Below, one piece after another: positions 1 to 9,120 of a stretch of 64,000 bases of DNA. The position numbers and the translations under genes are program-made. The notes under the pieces were generated by a model that worked only from the letters and a program-made list of their open reading frames with translations, did no database searches and had not been told where the DNA came from. Location of the stretch: NCBI RefSeq assembly GCF_000737335.2, contig NZ_JMCC02000026.1, positions 1 to 64,000 of the forward strand, given 5' to 3'. Numbering within the stretch: position 1 is the first letter of the stretch; each line of letters begins with the position of its first letter. The stretch comes from Enhygromyxa salina. Lineage in GTDB: Bacteria > Myxococcota_A > Polyangia > Nannocystales > Nannocystaceae.

Positions 1-699
1 GCGTCCGCGCCCGCGAGCCCGGTCCACGAGCCCCAGCCCCAGCCCCCACGTCACGAGCCCGCCGAACACCCACGAACGTCGCCGCTATACGGCCCGCCGG
101 TGAGACACGGGATCGGGCTCGACGTCGCGATCGGGCTCGCCCTGTGTCAGCCCGCGCTGCTCTACGCGGGTGTGTGTCGGCGCCAAGCCGGGGGCCGTGG
201 CCCCGCGCCGGGGGTCGCGCTGCGGCTGGGGGCTGGCTGGCGCTTCAACCCCAACTGGTACCTCTCGGGCGCGTGGGTTCGCCAGGCGCATCGCCCGGGT
301 GGCTCGTTCGCTACGGGCACGTCTGACGCCGGCATGCTCGCGGTCCGCGGGATCCTTCCTCTCGCAACGCCGACCGGGGCGGACAGCCGCGTGGACCTGG
401 GCTTCGAGCTTGGCCTGGGCTGGTCGCAGCGGGTGCTGACGCGCGACGTCGCCCCCCTCCAACTCAGCTCCAGCGGCGCGCTGGTTCGGCCCGCCCTGAT
501 CCTGGACGGCTGGATCCTCGCCGACTTTTCGATCGGTCTCGAGTTCGCGACACAGCTCAATTTCCATTGGCAACACTGCGTGGACGCTGGTTGCCAGCCA
601 GCGCCGGGCGATTGGGTCGCGAGCGACCTGGATCGACGTTGGGTCGACGGGTTCACGATCGCGCTGCGATTGAGCGGACTCGTGTTTCCCCGTCTCTAG
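1..699 (+). CDS. Envelope beta-barrel-like protein, 5' partial
   Basis: The reading frame is open from the left edge of the window to the TAG at 697-699, so the true start lies outside. A GTG at 100 is the first in-window start codon, but the preceding 33 codons encode a Pro/His/Glu-rich linker (e.g. HEPQPQPPRHEP) that continues smoothly into the domain, so I favour a truncated gene. The remainder has short alternating amphipathic strands rich in Gly and aromatics (GVALRLGAGWRFNPNWYLSG, VDLGFELGLGW), as in outer-membrane barrels or surface-antigen-like proteins, and two cysteines close together near residues 160-170. No enzyme motif is visible. A Pro-rich stretch followed by a barrel suggests a periplasmic linker. 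Function unknown; the outer-membrane assignment is inference from strand pattern only. Confidence 0.55.
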   Translation, partial: ASAPASPVHEPQPQPPRHEPAEHPRTSPLYGPPVRHGIGLDVAIGLALCQPALLYAGVCRRQAGGRGPAPGVALRLGAGWRFNPNWYLSGAWVRQAHRPGGSFATGTSDAGMLAVRGILPLATPTGADSRVDLGFELGLGWSQRVLTRDVAPLQLSSSGALVRPALILDGWILADFSIGLEFATQLNFHWQHCVDAGCQPAPGDWVASDLDRRWVDGFTIALRLSGLVFPRL

Positions 700-787
700 T
701 GGCGAATCCAAGCAGCCACCAACAAAAAGCAATCAATCATCGACGCGCCGTGACTACCGGTAAGAGCCCCGCGCTCCACCGAGCCCC

Positions 788-1507
788 ATGAGCCACCTTT
801 CCATTGTCGAAGCCCCGGCCCCGTCCCCTACCCGTCCCCGCCTGTCGGCAGGTGAACCGCCCCCGCGGATCGACGATCTCGCCGCGCAGCTGTCGGAGCT
901 TGGCAAGGAGCTCAGCGTCGAGCAGGCCGTGGAGATCGGTCGGCTCGTGGTCGAGCGCCTGTACAAGGGTGATCTCTCGAGCTGGCGCGGCCGCGGACCC
1001 AAGACCCACTCGCTGCGCTCGCTCTCGCGCCGCAGCGACCTGCCCGTGAGCAGCTCCGCGCTGTATCGCTCGATCGCCCTGTACGAGCTGAGCTCGCGGC
1101 TTGGTGGGCTGCAGCGCTGGGCCGAGGCGGGCCTCGGCATCAGCCACCTGCGCCTGGTCCTGGGCTTGCCCGAGCTCGACCAACGTCGCCTGCTCGACGC
1201 CGCGATCCATGAGACCTGGACGGTCGCCGATCTCGAGCGCGAAGCCGTCGCCGCCCGCAAGCGCAGCCCCGCGCGCGCCAGTCGTGGCGGCCGGCCCAGG
1301 CTCCCGCGCTTCGTGAAATCGGTCAATCGCCTGCGCAAGACCGCCGAGGCCCCCGACGAGCTGTTTGGTGATCTCGACGCGGCGGCCAGCATGAGCGAAG
1401 AGGACCTGACCGAGATCCGCGACATGCTGGCAACGATCCGCGTGCGCTGCTCGGAGCTCGAGCGCGCGCTCGATCGCGTCGCGCCGCCGATCGTCCGCAA
1501 CGACTGA
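788..1507 (+). CDS. Hypothetical protein with DUF1016-like helical (possible DNA-binding) region
   Basis: A 239-residue soluble protein with no signal peptide or membrane segment. Residues 1-25 are Pro-rich and disordered-looking. The middle (about 35-160) is all helical and holds the pattern W..AGLGISHLRLVLGLPE followed by LLDAAIHETWTVADLERE. This resembles the winged-helix part of DUF1016-N proteins, where a 'LSWSH..LLL...W.vreLE' pattern recurs; it is a resemblance seen by eye, not a confirmed assignment. A basic patch (KRSPARASRGGRPR) and an acidic helical tail (about 190-232) follow. It stands alone between a barrel-like gene and the type VI cassette, with no start overlap to either. It could be a transcriptional regulator. 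Codon use matches the neighbours. Confidence 0.5.
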   Translation: MSHLSIVEAPAPSPTRPRLSAGEPPPRIDDLAAQLSELGKELSVEQAVEIGRLVVERLYKGDLSSWRGRGPKTHSLRSLSRRSDLPVSSSALYRSIALYELSSRLGGLQRWAEAGLGISHLRLVLGLPELDQRRLLDAAIHETWTVADLEREAVAARKRSPARASRGGRPRLPRFVKSVNRLRKTAEAPDELFGDLDAAASMSEEDLTEIRDMLATIRVRCSELERALDRVAPPIVRND

Positions 1508-1540
1508 CGCAGAACGTTGGTCGGCGGCCAACCGGTGGCA

Positions 1541-1570
1541 GGTCGCATCGGGTCGTATCAGGTCGTATCG
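1541..1570 (+). repeat. Three tandem 10-bp repeats at a gene-remnant junction
   Basis: Three consecutive near-identical decamers (ggtcgcatcg, ggtcgtatca, ggtcgtatcg) lie immediately before the point where recognisable copper-monooxygenase coding sequence begins. They may mark the junction of the deletion that removed the rest of that gene. Confidence 0.7.
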
Positions 1571-1764
1571 AAGACTGGGACTTCGCCTGGCAGGGCGAGT
1601 ACTTCTTGACCGAGCCGGTGACCGTGCAGTTCGGAGATCGCCTGTACGTCGAATGCCACTTCGACAACAACCAGGCCAACCAACCGGACGGCGAAGCCCC
1701 CCGAGATCAGTGGTGGGGTGACGACAAAGAGATGTGCATCGCGTCCGTGATGATCTCTCGCTGA
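1567..1764 (+). pseudogene. 3' remnant of a copper type II monooxygenase-like gene
   Basis: In frame 1 the sequence reads EDWDFAWQGEYFLTEPVTVQ, then LYVECHFDNNQANQP and DKEMCIASVMI before a TGA at 1762-1764. This is the end of a PHM/DBH-type copper monooxygenase C-terminal domain: the 'ECHFDN' strand and the 'EMC' methionine ligand motif are both visible. No ATG, GTG or TTG start suits it and the frame upstream becomes nonsense, so only about 65 terminal codons remain. An apparently intact relative of this family sits at 33501-35132. The remnant lies between a possible regulator gene and the type VI cassette, and a triplicated 10-mer sits at its left boundary. I infer an old deletion; expression is unlikely. 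Confidence 0.7.
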
Positions 1765-1888
1765 CGCTCCATTAGCGGCCATTAGACCGCTCAAAGCCGC
1801 GATGCCGCCGATCTTGGCGAGGCCGCTCCAAATTCGCGATGGCGCCCGCGTGTTGATGATAGAATCTGCCGCCACCGGAGACCCGCCA

Positions 1889-2284
1889 ATGTTCGCGAAC
1901 ACGCAGATGATGGGCATGGACACTGGCTTTCCAGATGTCTGCCTGACCCCGAGCCCAGCCGGGCCCGTGCCGATCCCCTACCCCAACATCACCGCCGGTC
2001 CGATGGGCGTGCCCGCGGCCTACAACGTGCTGTTCATGTGCGCCCCGGCCCACAACATGGGCACGTCGATCCCCATGACCAATGGCGACAACGCGGGCGT
2101 CGCCACCGGCGTCGCCTCGGGCATTGTGATGGGCCCGTCGCGCCACCTGACCGGCGCCTTCACGACCTTGGTGGGTGGCCTGCCTGCGACCCGCGTGACC
2201 AGTGCCTCTTTGCAAAACTCGACCAACTGTCCGGGTGTTCGTGCCGTGCCCAGCCAGGTCAAGGTCCTGATCTTGTCGCCATGA
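1889..2284 (+). CDS. PAAR-like (DUF4150) type VI spike-tip protein
   Basis: A 131-residue protein of the DUF4150/PAAR-like family, which caps the VgrG spike of type VI secretion systems and can carry effectors. Visible family features are the N-terminal MFANTQ..GMDTGFPDVCLTP, the PIPYPN segment, the glycine-rich conserved centre with G.ASG and the strand-rich C-terminus. The frame is open further upstream, but the ATG at 1889 is preferred because GGAG lies at 1877-1880 at good spacing and the family starts there. The stop overlaps the vgrG start (ATGA at 2281-2284), implying translational coupling. No toxin extension is present, so this is a tip protein only. Confidence 0.85.
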   Translation: MFANTQMMGMDTGFPDVCLTPSPAGPVPIPYPNITAGPMGVPAAYNVLFMCAPAHNMGTSIPMTNGDNAGVATGVASGIVMGPSRHLTGAFTTLVGGLPATRVTSASLQNSTNCPGVRAVPSQVKVLILSP

Positions 2285-4653
2285 GTGAACCTACCGAACA
2301 ACAGATCGTGCGCCTGCGCTTCTTTTGCGACGCCAGCTCCGACATCCAATGGGAGGTCTCGGGCTTTTCATTGTCGGAGCGCTTCAACGAGCCCTACCAG
2401 CTCCGCGTGGAGCTGCGCACCCAAGACCCGGGCGCCGAGCCAATCGCCATGCTCGGGGCCTCGTGCAACGTCACCGTCGAGCGCGGCACGATGCAGCGCG
2501 AGTTCTTCGGCATCATCGAGTCCGTCGAAGATGGGTTGAGCCAGGCCGATCACGTGGTCGCCAACTTGACGGTGGTCCCAGCGCTGATCGCCCTCGCGCA
2601 TCGCAAGACCAGCCGGATCTTCCAGGACATGACGATCCCGGACATCCTCGCGCAGGTGTTTGACGAGGGCCTCGCCCCGTTCGAGCGCAGCGTCAACACC
2701 GACTTCCTGACCGGCAGCTACGAGCCGCAGGAGTACACGGTCCAGTACCGCGAGACCGACCTCGAGTTCGTCGATCGGCTCATGGAGGAGTACGGCATCG
2801 TGTACTGCTTCCGGCACACCGACGTCGAGACCCTGACCCTGATCGACGACCCCTCGGCCTACGAAGATCTGATCTCCCACGGCAACGACGACGGCGTGCT
2901 GCCCGTGGTCCTGCGGGGCGACGGCGCGGGCATGCGCGAGAACATCCAGGGGTTTCGCCGCGAGTCCAAGCTGCGCCAGACCGTGGCCCGCACCGCCGTG
3001 TTCGACTGGATGGCGCCTGGCCCCGCGCAGCTGAGCGAAGACGACACCGTCACCGACCTCGGCTTCGTCAACGGCGCAGAGTTTGGGCCCGAGCGCGAAG
3101 ACTACGAGCACGAAGAGCCAACCACGCTCTACGGGTATCGCAGCGCCGGCCTGGACTTCGCGGCCGTCGAGAACCAGGTCCGCCTGCGCCGGGTCGTTCA
3201 CCAACGCGACGCGACCCGCAGCGTCGGCGTCTCCTCGGCGACCGGGCTCAGCCCGGGCATGAAGTTCGAGCTGCTCGATCACCCCCAGCCCGATCTCGAC
3301 GGGCAGTACCTGGTCGTCAGCGTCGACCACAGCGCCGGCAACTACATGACCGGCGGAGCCAGCGGCGGGTCCAGCAAGGCCGACGGCGGCGAAGCCAGCG
3401 ATGCGCCGGCCGAGGACTCGTACACCAACCGGTTCGAGTGCGTGCCGATCGACGTGGAGTGGCGGCCCACTCGCAAGACCCCGCGCCCGCGGATCCACGC
3501 GATGCAGACCGCGACCGTCGTGGGCCCGGCCGGCGAAGAGATCCACACCGACGAGCACGGCCGCATCAAGGTCCAGTTCCACTGGGACCGGGACGGCGCC
3601 TCGGACGAGAGCTCCTCGTGCTTCATCCGCGTGGTCCAGCCCTGGGCCGGCAACGGCTGGGGCTTCGTGTTCTTGCCCCGGATCGGCATGGAGGTCGCGG
3701 TGACCTTCGTCGAGGGCGACCCCGATCGACCGGTCGTGACCGGCTGCCTCTACAACGGCGCCAACGCGACGCCCTACCCGCTCCCGGGCGACAAGACCAA
3801 GAGCACGATCAAGTCCGACAGCTCGCCGGGCAGCGGCGGCTTCAACGAGCTGCGCTTCGAGGACGCGGCGGGCGCGGAAGAGATCTACATCCACGCCCAA
3901 AAGGACTTCAACGAGGTCGTGCTCAACGACCACAACACCACGGTTGGCAACAACCAAACCAACAACGTCGACGTCGATCAGACCCAGACCGTCCACGGCA
4001 ACCAAAGCGAGACGATCGACGGCAACCAAGACATGACCGTCTCGGGCAACCGCACGGTCCACGTCGTCGGCGACTTCGAAGAGACCATTGACGCCACCGA
4101 GACCCGCACGGTGACCGGCGCCGTGTCCGAGACCTTCGCGGCGACCGAGACCCGCGACATCGCGGCCGATCAAACCGAGACGATCGGCGGCAGCGTCACG
4201 CGCACCGTCAGCGGCGGCGTGAACGACACGATCACCGGCTCGCTCACCGAGACCATCACCGGCGGGATCACGACCACGACGCCGGCCAACCTCAACATCA
4301 CCGCGGCGGGCGGCATCAACATGACCACCGCCGGCTCCATGCTGGTGACCGCAACCGGCGGCTTCACGGTCCTCGCTCCGGGCGGCACCAAGACCGTCGA
4401 CGTGGACTTCTGGAAGGTCGGCGGCGGCCAGGGTGACGCGTTCTCGTGGCAGATCGGCATGGCCGGGATCAAGCTCGACGTCGTCGGCCTCGCGATCGCA
4501 ACCACGGGCACCAAGCTCGAGGCCTGCAACATCTCGATCTCCACCGCCATGGCGGCGATGGCCAACGAACCAATGGTGATCGAGTCGCGCGGCCAAGCCG
4601 TCGCGCTGGGCGCCATCGGGATCTGGAGCTTCGGCCTCTCGTCACTGCTGTGA
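2281..4653 (+). CDS. vgrG: VgrG, type VI secretion spike protein
   Basis: A 790-residue VgrG. Residues 1-300 form the gp27-like hub (SDIQWEVSGFSLSERFNEPY, then the YTVQYRETDLEFVDRLMEEY signature). Residues about 415-500 form the gp5 OB-fold (IHTDEHGRIKVQFHWDRDG, SSSCFIRVVQPWAGNGWG, MEVAVTFVEGDPDRPVVTG). Residues about 540-700 are the triple-stranded needle with short Thr/Asn/Gln-rich repeats (GNQSETIDGN, ETRTVTG). The tail is a Gly/Thr-rich region of about 100 residues with no recognisable enzymatic domain, so it is probably not an evolved effector VgrG. The ATG overlaps the PAAR-like stop and the TGA overlaps the next gene's GTG. Trimers would puncture target cells with the PAAR-like protein at the tip. 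Confidence 0.93.
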   Translation: MSEPTEQQIVRLRFFCDASSDIQWEVSGFSLSERFNEPYQLRVELRTQDPGAEPIAMLGASCNVTVERGTMQREFFGIIESVEDGLSQADHVVANLTVVPALIALAHRKTSRIFQDMTIPDILAQVFDEGLAPFERSVNTDFLTGSYEPQEYTVQYRETDLEFVDRLMEEYGIVYCFRHTDVETLTLIDDPSAYEDLISHGNDDGVLPVVLRGDGAGMRENIQGFRRESKLRQTVARTAVFDWMAPGPAQLSEDDTVTDLGFVNGAEFGPEREDYEHEEPTTLYGYRSAGLDFAAVENQVRLRRVVHQRDATRSVGVSSATGLSPGMKFELLDHPQPDLDGQYLVVSVDHSAGNYMTGGASGGSSKADGGEASDAPAEDSYTNRFECVPIDVEWRPTRKTPRPRIHAMQTATVVGPAGEEIHTDEHGRIKVQFHWDRDGASDESSSCFIRVVQPWAGNGWGFVFLPRIGMEVAVTFVEGDPDRPVVTGCLYNGANATPYPLPGDKTKSTIKSDSSPGSGGFNELRFEDAAGAEEIYIHAQKDFNEVVLNDHNTTVGNNQTNNVDVDQTQTVHGNQSETIDGNQDMTVSGNRTVHVVGDFEETIDATETRTVTGAVSETFAATETRDIAADQTETIGGSVTRTVSGGVNDTITGSLTETITGGITTTTPANLNITAAGGINMTTAGSMLVTATGGFTVLAPGGTKTVDVDFWKVGGGQGDAFSWQIGMAGIKLDVVGLAIATTGTKLEACNISISTAMAAMANEPMVIESRGQAVALGAIGIWSFGLSSLL

Positions 4654-7358
4654 AAGTCTTCAAGCCAGGCCAGCTCGGAATCCTGACCCGCTGCTTCGAG
4701 CACGGGCGGCGCTTCTACATGGGCGTCTCGGCCCTCAGCTTCATCCAGCTCGGGCGCACCGACTCGATGCTGCACGAGGTCGCGATGTGGAAGTTCGTGG
4801 CCGAGCGGCTCGGGGCCGAGGGCGCCCTCGATGCCGCGATCCCCAAGTCGCGCGGCGAGTTCCTCGTCAACGGCAGCGCGTTCGCACCCGGCGGCCAGCC
4901 GGTCCCGGCGATCGCCGTGCGGGCAGCGGTTGGCTCGCTGCAAAAGGACCTCGCGGTCTACGGTGACCGCTACTGGACCGGTCGCAGCGCCACCCAGCCG
5001 CGGCCATTCACCCAGATGCCGCTCGACTGGGCCCACGCGTTTGGCGGCCAGGACTACGCCAAGAATCCCCACGGCAAGGGCGTCAGCGAGGTCGAGATCG
5101 AGGGCGTGCAGATCGTCCCGCTGCCCAACATCGAAGCCCCGCGCGAGCCCATCTCGGCGCCCGGCGACCGACCCGACCCCGCCGGGTTTGGGCCGCTGGA
5201 CATCAGCTGGCCCCAGCGCAACGCCCTGGCCGGCACCTACGACCAACACTGGCTCGAGAACCTGTTCCCTGGGTTTGCCCGCGACGTCGACTGGGAGATC
5301 CACAACATCGCCTGCCCGGATCAGCGGCGCGATGGGTTCTGGGAGGGCGGCGAGCGCTACCGCTTCGACAACCTGCACCCCAGCAAGGTCGTTGAGGGTG
5401 AGCTGCCCCGGTTTCGCGCCCGGGTGTTCGTGAGCCGCTCCCACCAAGTCGGTCAACCCCGGCCGCCAATCCCCGAGACCAAGGCCAAGGTCAAGGTCGC
5501 GCCCGAGGTCATCGACGAGATTCCGCTGGCGCTGCAGACCTTGTGGTTCTTTCCCGACGCGGAGTTCGCCGTGCTGATCTGGTCGGGCTCCACGATCATC
5601 GCCGAGGAGCAGGGCGAGGACATCTTGCACCTGATGGCCGCCGCCGAGCACCAAGGTCGGCCCCGCGAGCTCGAGCACTATCGCCAGGCCATGGCTGCGC
5701 GGCTCGATCCCGACAATGGACCGATCGCCTCGCTGCGCGATGAAGAGCTGCTGCCCCAGGATCTCGGCCCGGCCCCCTCCCCGCTCGACGAGGACGTCGA
5801 GCTCGCCAAGTTTGGCAACTTCGCGGCGCAAAACCTCCACCGTCGTCAGGTTCAGGTCGCCAACGACGCGCGGGCGATCGTCGCCGGCCATGGCCTCGAT
5901 CCCGACATTCACGGTCCCCTCGAGGTCCCGCCGCTGCCGCCCGCGCCCAGCATTCAAGAGGCCGCCGCGACCCTCGAGAAGGCCAAGGCCGAGGCCGCCG
6001 TGACCAAGGCCGAGCTCGAGGCCAAGGCCGCCAAGGCCCAAGCCGACATCGACAAGATCGTCGACGACGCCAACATCGAGGGCTTCACCAGCGAGACCGT
6101 GCGCGAAGAGCAGGCCGGCCCAGGCCACGTCGGTCCGCCGATCTGGACCGCCGACTTCATGCTCGGGATGCTGCAAAAGCTGGCAATGGACTCCCGCTCG
6201 GCTGGCGTGATCAACGACGAGATCGAGGGGATGATCGTCAACGACAAGCTCTACGCCGAGTGGGCAGAGTCCGAGCGCAAGCAGTTCGAGGCCTACCGGA
6301 TCCAGGCCCACCTCCAGTCTCCGGCCCCGCCGATGCCCGCCGAGCTGACCGCGCCCACGCGCGAGCGGGTCCGCATGGCGATCGCCAACGGCGAAGACTT
6401 TGCAACGCTCAACATGACCGGCGCGGATCTGAGCGGGATGGATCTGGCGGGCGCGAACTTGTCGGGTGCGCTGCTCGAGAGCGCCATTCTCGAAGGCACC
6501 AACCTCAGCGGCGCCAACCTAGACAACGCCGTGCTCGCCCACGCCAAGCTCACGGGTACCCGCTTCGATGGCGCCTCGCTGGTCAACGCAAACATCGGGC
6601 GGGCCAAGATAAGCGGCGCCGTGTTCACGGGCGCGGATCTCAGCAAGGCGACCCTGTTCGAGGCCGAGGTCGCGGACGCCAGCTTCGAGCGGGCCACGCT
6701 GGTCGGCGTGACCTTCTTCGGGGCCCAGTTCGAGCGCGTCAACGCCCGCGGCATGAAGACCGAGACCGCGGTGCTAGCCAGGACCCGGTTCAGCGCAACC
6801 GACTTCGCCGGGGCGATGCTCGACAAGTGCATCCTGCTCGAGAACGATCTGCGCGGGTCCAGCTTCGACGGCGCCTCGCTGGTCGGGGCAACCTTCCTCA
6901 ATTCGGATCTGCGCGAGGTCGGATTTCGGGGGGCGCGCCTCGACAACGCCCGCTTCGTCGAGGGCACCAAGCTCGACGGCGCCGTGTTCACGCAAGCCTC
7001 GCTGCTGGGCACCAACTTGCGCGGGATGTCGCTGCGTGGCGCAGATCTGCGCCAGGCCAGCATGGATCGCGCGGACCTGACCGAGTGCGATCTGGCAGAC
7101 GCCAAGCTCTATCAAGTCGTCGCCCGCGAGGCCAAGTTCGAGGTCGCGGATCTGCGCAACGCCGAGCTGATGTCCGGCAATTTCATGAACGCGAGCTTTG
7201 CCCGCGCCACCCTCTACGGCGCCGATTTTCGCGGCGCAAACCTGCACGGGGCCGACATGGCCCGGGTCCGATCCGACGCCACCGTGCAGCTCGGCGAGGC
7301 GCTGCTGACCAAGGTTCGGATCCATCCCCGCCACGTCGAAGCAAGTGAGCCAGCATGA
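4650..7358 (+). CDS. DUF2169 protein fused to pentapeptide-repeat domain
   Basis: A 902-residue fusion. Residues about 10-310 match the DUF2169 family, found beside vgrG, PAAR and DUF3540 genes and thought to act as a spike adaptor or chaperone. Residues about 438-475 are an Ala/Lys/Glu coiled coil (EAAATLEKAKAEAAVTKAEL). Residues about 590-890 are a long right-handed beta-helix of A(D/N)LxG-type pentapeptides (ADLSGMDLAGANLSGALL). The start is the GTG at 4650, overlapping the VgrG TGA (GTGA); the open frame further upstream lies wholly inside vgrG. The stop overlaps the next ATG. Whether the pentapeptide solenoid is cargo, scaffold or DNA mimic cannot be told from sequence. Unusually long compared with DUF2169 alone. 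Confidence 0.88.
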   Translation: MKVFKPGQLGILTRCFEHGRRFYMGVSALSFIQLGRTDSMLHEVAMWKFVAERLGAEGALDAAIPKSRGEFLVNGSAFAPGGQPVPAIAVRAAVGSLQKDLAVYGDRYWTGRSATQPRPFTQMPLDWAHAFGGQDYAKNPHGKGVSEVEIEGVQIVPLPNIEAPREPISAPGDRPDPAGFGPLDISWPQRNALAGTYDQHWLENLFPGFARDVDWEIHNIACPDQRRDGFWEGGERYRFDNLHPSKVVEGELPRFRARVFVSRSHQVGQPRPPIPETKAKVKVAPEVIDEIPLALQTLWFFPDAEFAVLIWSGSTIIAEEQGEDILHLMAAAEHQGRPRELEHYRQAMAARLDPDNGPIASLRDEELLPQDLGPAPSPLDEDVELAKFGNFAAQNLHRRQVQVANDARAIVAGHGLDPDIHGPLEVPPLPPAPSIQEAAATLEKAKAEAAVTKAELEAKAAKAQADIDKIVDDANIEGFTSETVREEQAGPGHVGPPIWTADFMLGMLQKLAMDSRSAGVINDEIEGMIVNDKLYAEWAESERKQFEAYRIQAHLQSPAPPMPAELTAPTRERVRMAIANGEDFATLNMTGADLSGMDLAGANLSGALLESAILEGTNLSGANLDNAVLAHAKLTGTRFDGASLVNANIGRAKISGAVFTGADLSKATLFEAEVADASFERATLVGVTFFGAQFERVNARGMKTETAVLARTRFSATDFAGAMLDKCILLENDLRGSSFDGASLVGATFLNSDLREVGFRGARLDNARFVEGTKLDGAVFTQASLLGTNLRGMSLRGADLRQASMDRADLTECDLADAKLYQVVAREAKFEVADLRNAELMSGNFMNASFARATLYGADFRGANLHGADMARVRSDATVQLGEALLTKVRIHPRHVEASEPA

Positions 7359-8446
7359 CGCGGAAGATGGACGACCCCACCCAGTGGAAGGTGCCCAAGA
7401 CCGCCGACGAGCTCGCCGCCTTCGTGCACGGCGGGCGCGAGATCGTTGGCTACGATCTGAGCGGCCTGGACCTGCGCGGCGTCAACCTGTGCGGCGGCGT
7501 GTTCAGCGAGGCCAAGCTGTCCAACGCCCAGCTCGACGGCGCGGACCTGCGCGAGGTCAGCTTCATCAAGTGTGCGCTCGACGGTGCCTCGTTGGTTGGC
7601 GCCAACCTCCACCAAGCCAACATCGTCGGATCAAAGCTCGCTGGCGCGAACCTCAGCGGCGCCGCAATGACCACCGCCAAGTTCAACGAGGTCGACGCGA
7701 CCGGGGCGGACTTTCGCAACACCGACGCCCGCCTGACCGTGTTTGCCAAGTGCACCCTCAGCAACGCGCTGTTCAACGACGCCAAGCTCGAGCGCACGAT
7801 CTACCTCGAGGACGCGCTCGACGGCGTGGACTTTCGCGGGTGCAAGCTGGACGCGGTCACGCTGGTCCAGACGGATCTGCGCTCGACCCTGTTCGAGGGC
7901 GCGAGCTTCCACCGCGTCATGATGCTCGAGTCCAAGCTCAGCGGCATGAGCTTCGCGGGCGCGAGCCTGGCCTACACCCAGTTCACCGACGCCGAGCTCG
8001 AGGGCTGCAACTTCAGCGACGCAGACCTTCACAACTCCAACTTCAAGGGCGCCAAGCTGGCCGGGGCGCTGTTCGCCAAGGCCAACGCCAACAACGCGCT
8101 GTTCGTAGAGGCTGATCTGCGCGGCGCTGATCTGCGCCAGACCAAGCTCAGCCAGTCGATCTTCGTCAACGCCAACCTCGAGGGCGCCAGCTGTGCGGGC
8201 GCGGGCATGTACCAGTGCATCTTGCACAAGGCCACGTGCAAGGGCGTGTCGTTTGCCAGCGCCAACTTGATCTACGCTGACTTCTCCGAAGCGGACATCA
8301 GCCAGGCCGATTTCACCGGCGCAAAGATGTTTCGCGCCAAGCTGCACAACGTCGTCGAGGACGGCGCCGTGATCCCCAACCGCGCCGTCACGCTGGGCAC
8401 CGATCCCGAGCTCGCGGCGGCGCAAAACTGGAAGCCAAAGTTCTGA
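7355..8446 (+). CDS. Pentapeptide-repeat protein of the type VI cassette
   Basis: A 363-residue protein made almost wholly of pentapeptide repeats (residues about 35-335; e.g. YDLSGLDLRGVNLCGGVF, ANLHQANIVGSKLAGANL), predicted to form one long quadrilateral beta-helix. A short N-terminal helical segment (DDPTQWKVPKTADELAAFV) precedes it, resembling the leader before the solenoid in the previous gene. No signal peptide. The ATG overlaps the upstream TGA (ATGA at 7355-7358), and DUF3540 starts 2 bp after its stop. Repeats are similar in style to those of the upstream fusion, suggesting a duplicated solenoid. Candidate roles are spike-loaded cargo or adaptor; not determinable here. Confidence 0.85.
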   Translation: MTRKMDDPTQWKVPKTADELAAFVHGGREIVGYDLSGLDLRGVNLCGGVFSEAKLSNAQLDGADLREVSFIKCALDGASLVGANLHQANIVGSKLAGANLSGAAMTTAKFNEVDATGADFRNTDARLTVFAKCTLSNALFNDAKLERTIYLEDALDGVDFRGCKLDAVTLVQTDLRSTLFEGASFHRVMMLESKLSGMSFAGASLAYTQFTDAELEGCNFSDADLHNSNFKGAKLAGALFAKANANNALFVEADLRGADLRQTKLSQSIFVNANLEGASCAGAGMYQCILHKATCKGVSFASANLIYADFSEADISQADFTGAKMFRAKLHNVVEDGAVIPNRAVTLGTDPELAAAQNWKPKF

Positions 8447-8448
8447 CC

Positions 8449-9120
8449 ATGAACATCCACCTGCGCGAACTCGAGCTCGTCACCAACACCACGCCTGCCC
8501 CCGGTCGCCAGGGGACCGCGATCACGGTTGGGCGATCTGGCTCTGGCGGCAGCTGGACGCTGGAAGCAGACGGGCGGCAATTCGAGGCCAAGCGGGCCGC
8601 CAGCTGCCTGCTCGAGCCCGAGATCGGCGACGAGGTGTGGTTCGTCGCGCAAGGTGAGCGCAGCTTCGTGCTCGCTGTGCTCGAGCGCGCCGAGGCGGCC
8701 GGGGTCGCGACCCTGAGCGTCAATGGCGACGCTGCGCTGCGGGTCAACGGTCAGCTAGATGTTCACGCGAGCGCGGGGGTCGAGCTGCGCAGCGACGCGC
8801 AGGTTGGCATCACGGGGGCGGAGGTCCGCGTGCAAGCCAAGCTCGCGCGGATGGTGTTCGACGAGGGCACCGCCGTGCTGCGATCGATGTTCTCCCACGT
8901 GACCAACTCCACGTTTGTGGGCAAGGTGATCGAGACCGTCGCGGATCGGGTGGTGCAGTCGAGCAAGACCAGCCTGCGCACGGTGGCCGAGCTCGACCAG
9001 GTGCAGGCTGGGGTGATCGACTACCGCGCCAGCGATGCGGCGCATGTTGCTGCGGATCAGGTGCTGATCAATGGCGGGCAGATCGCCAAGGTCGAGGCTG
9101 GGCAGATCCACCTGGGCTGA
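8449..9120 (+). CDS. DUF3540 type VI-associated protein
   Basis: A 223-residue protein with the DUF3540 layout. An N-terminal small barrel (residues 1-85, with AASCLLEPEIGDEVWFVAQG) resembles the OB-like part of spike proteins. It is followed by strand repeats (LRVNGQLDVHASAGVELRSD) and a C-terminal segment containing STFVGKVIETVADRVVQSSK. DUF3540 genes occur with DUF2169 and PAAR-like genes in type VI loci; the exact role is not known, and a stabiliser of an atypical spike is a reasonable guess. It closes the five-gene cassette, 2 bp after the preceding stop. A short hairpin spans its own stop codon. Confidence 0.85.
   Translation: MNIHLRELELVTNTTPAPGRQGTAITVGRSGSGGSWTLEADGRQFEAKRAASCLLEPEIGDEVWFVAQGERSFVLAVLERAEAAGVATLSVNGDAALRVNGQLDVHASAGVELRSDAQVGITGAEVRVQAKLARMVFDEGTAVLRSMFSHVTNSTFVGKVIETVADRVVQSSKTSLRTVAELDQVQAGVIDYRASDAAHVAADQVLINGGQIAKVEAGQIHLG

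Noticed and set aside
2368..4596. A 742-codon open frame on the minus strand across vgrG
   Set aside because: Composition is Arg/Gly/Asp/Val-rich with no domain signal; it is the antisense shadow of a high-GC gene. The same holds for 4170-6311 (-), 13030-14571 (+), 14615-15886 (+) and 56263-58977 (+).
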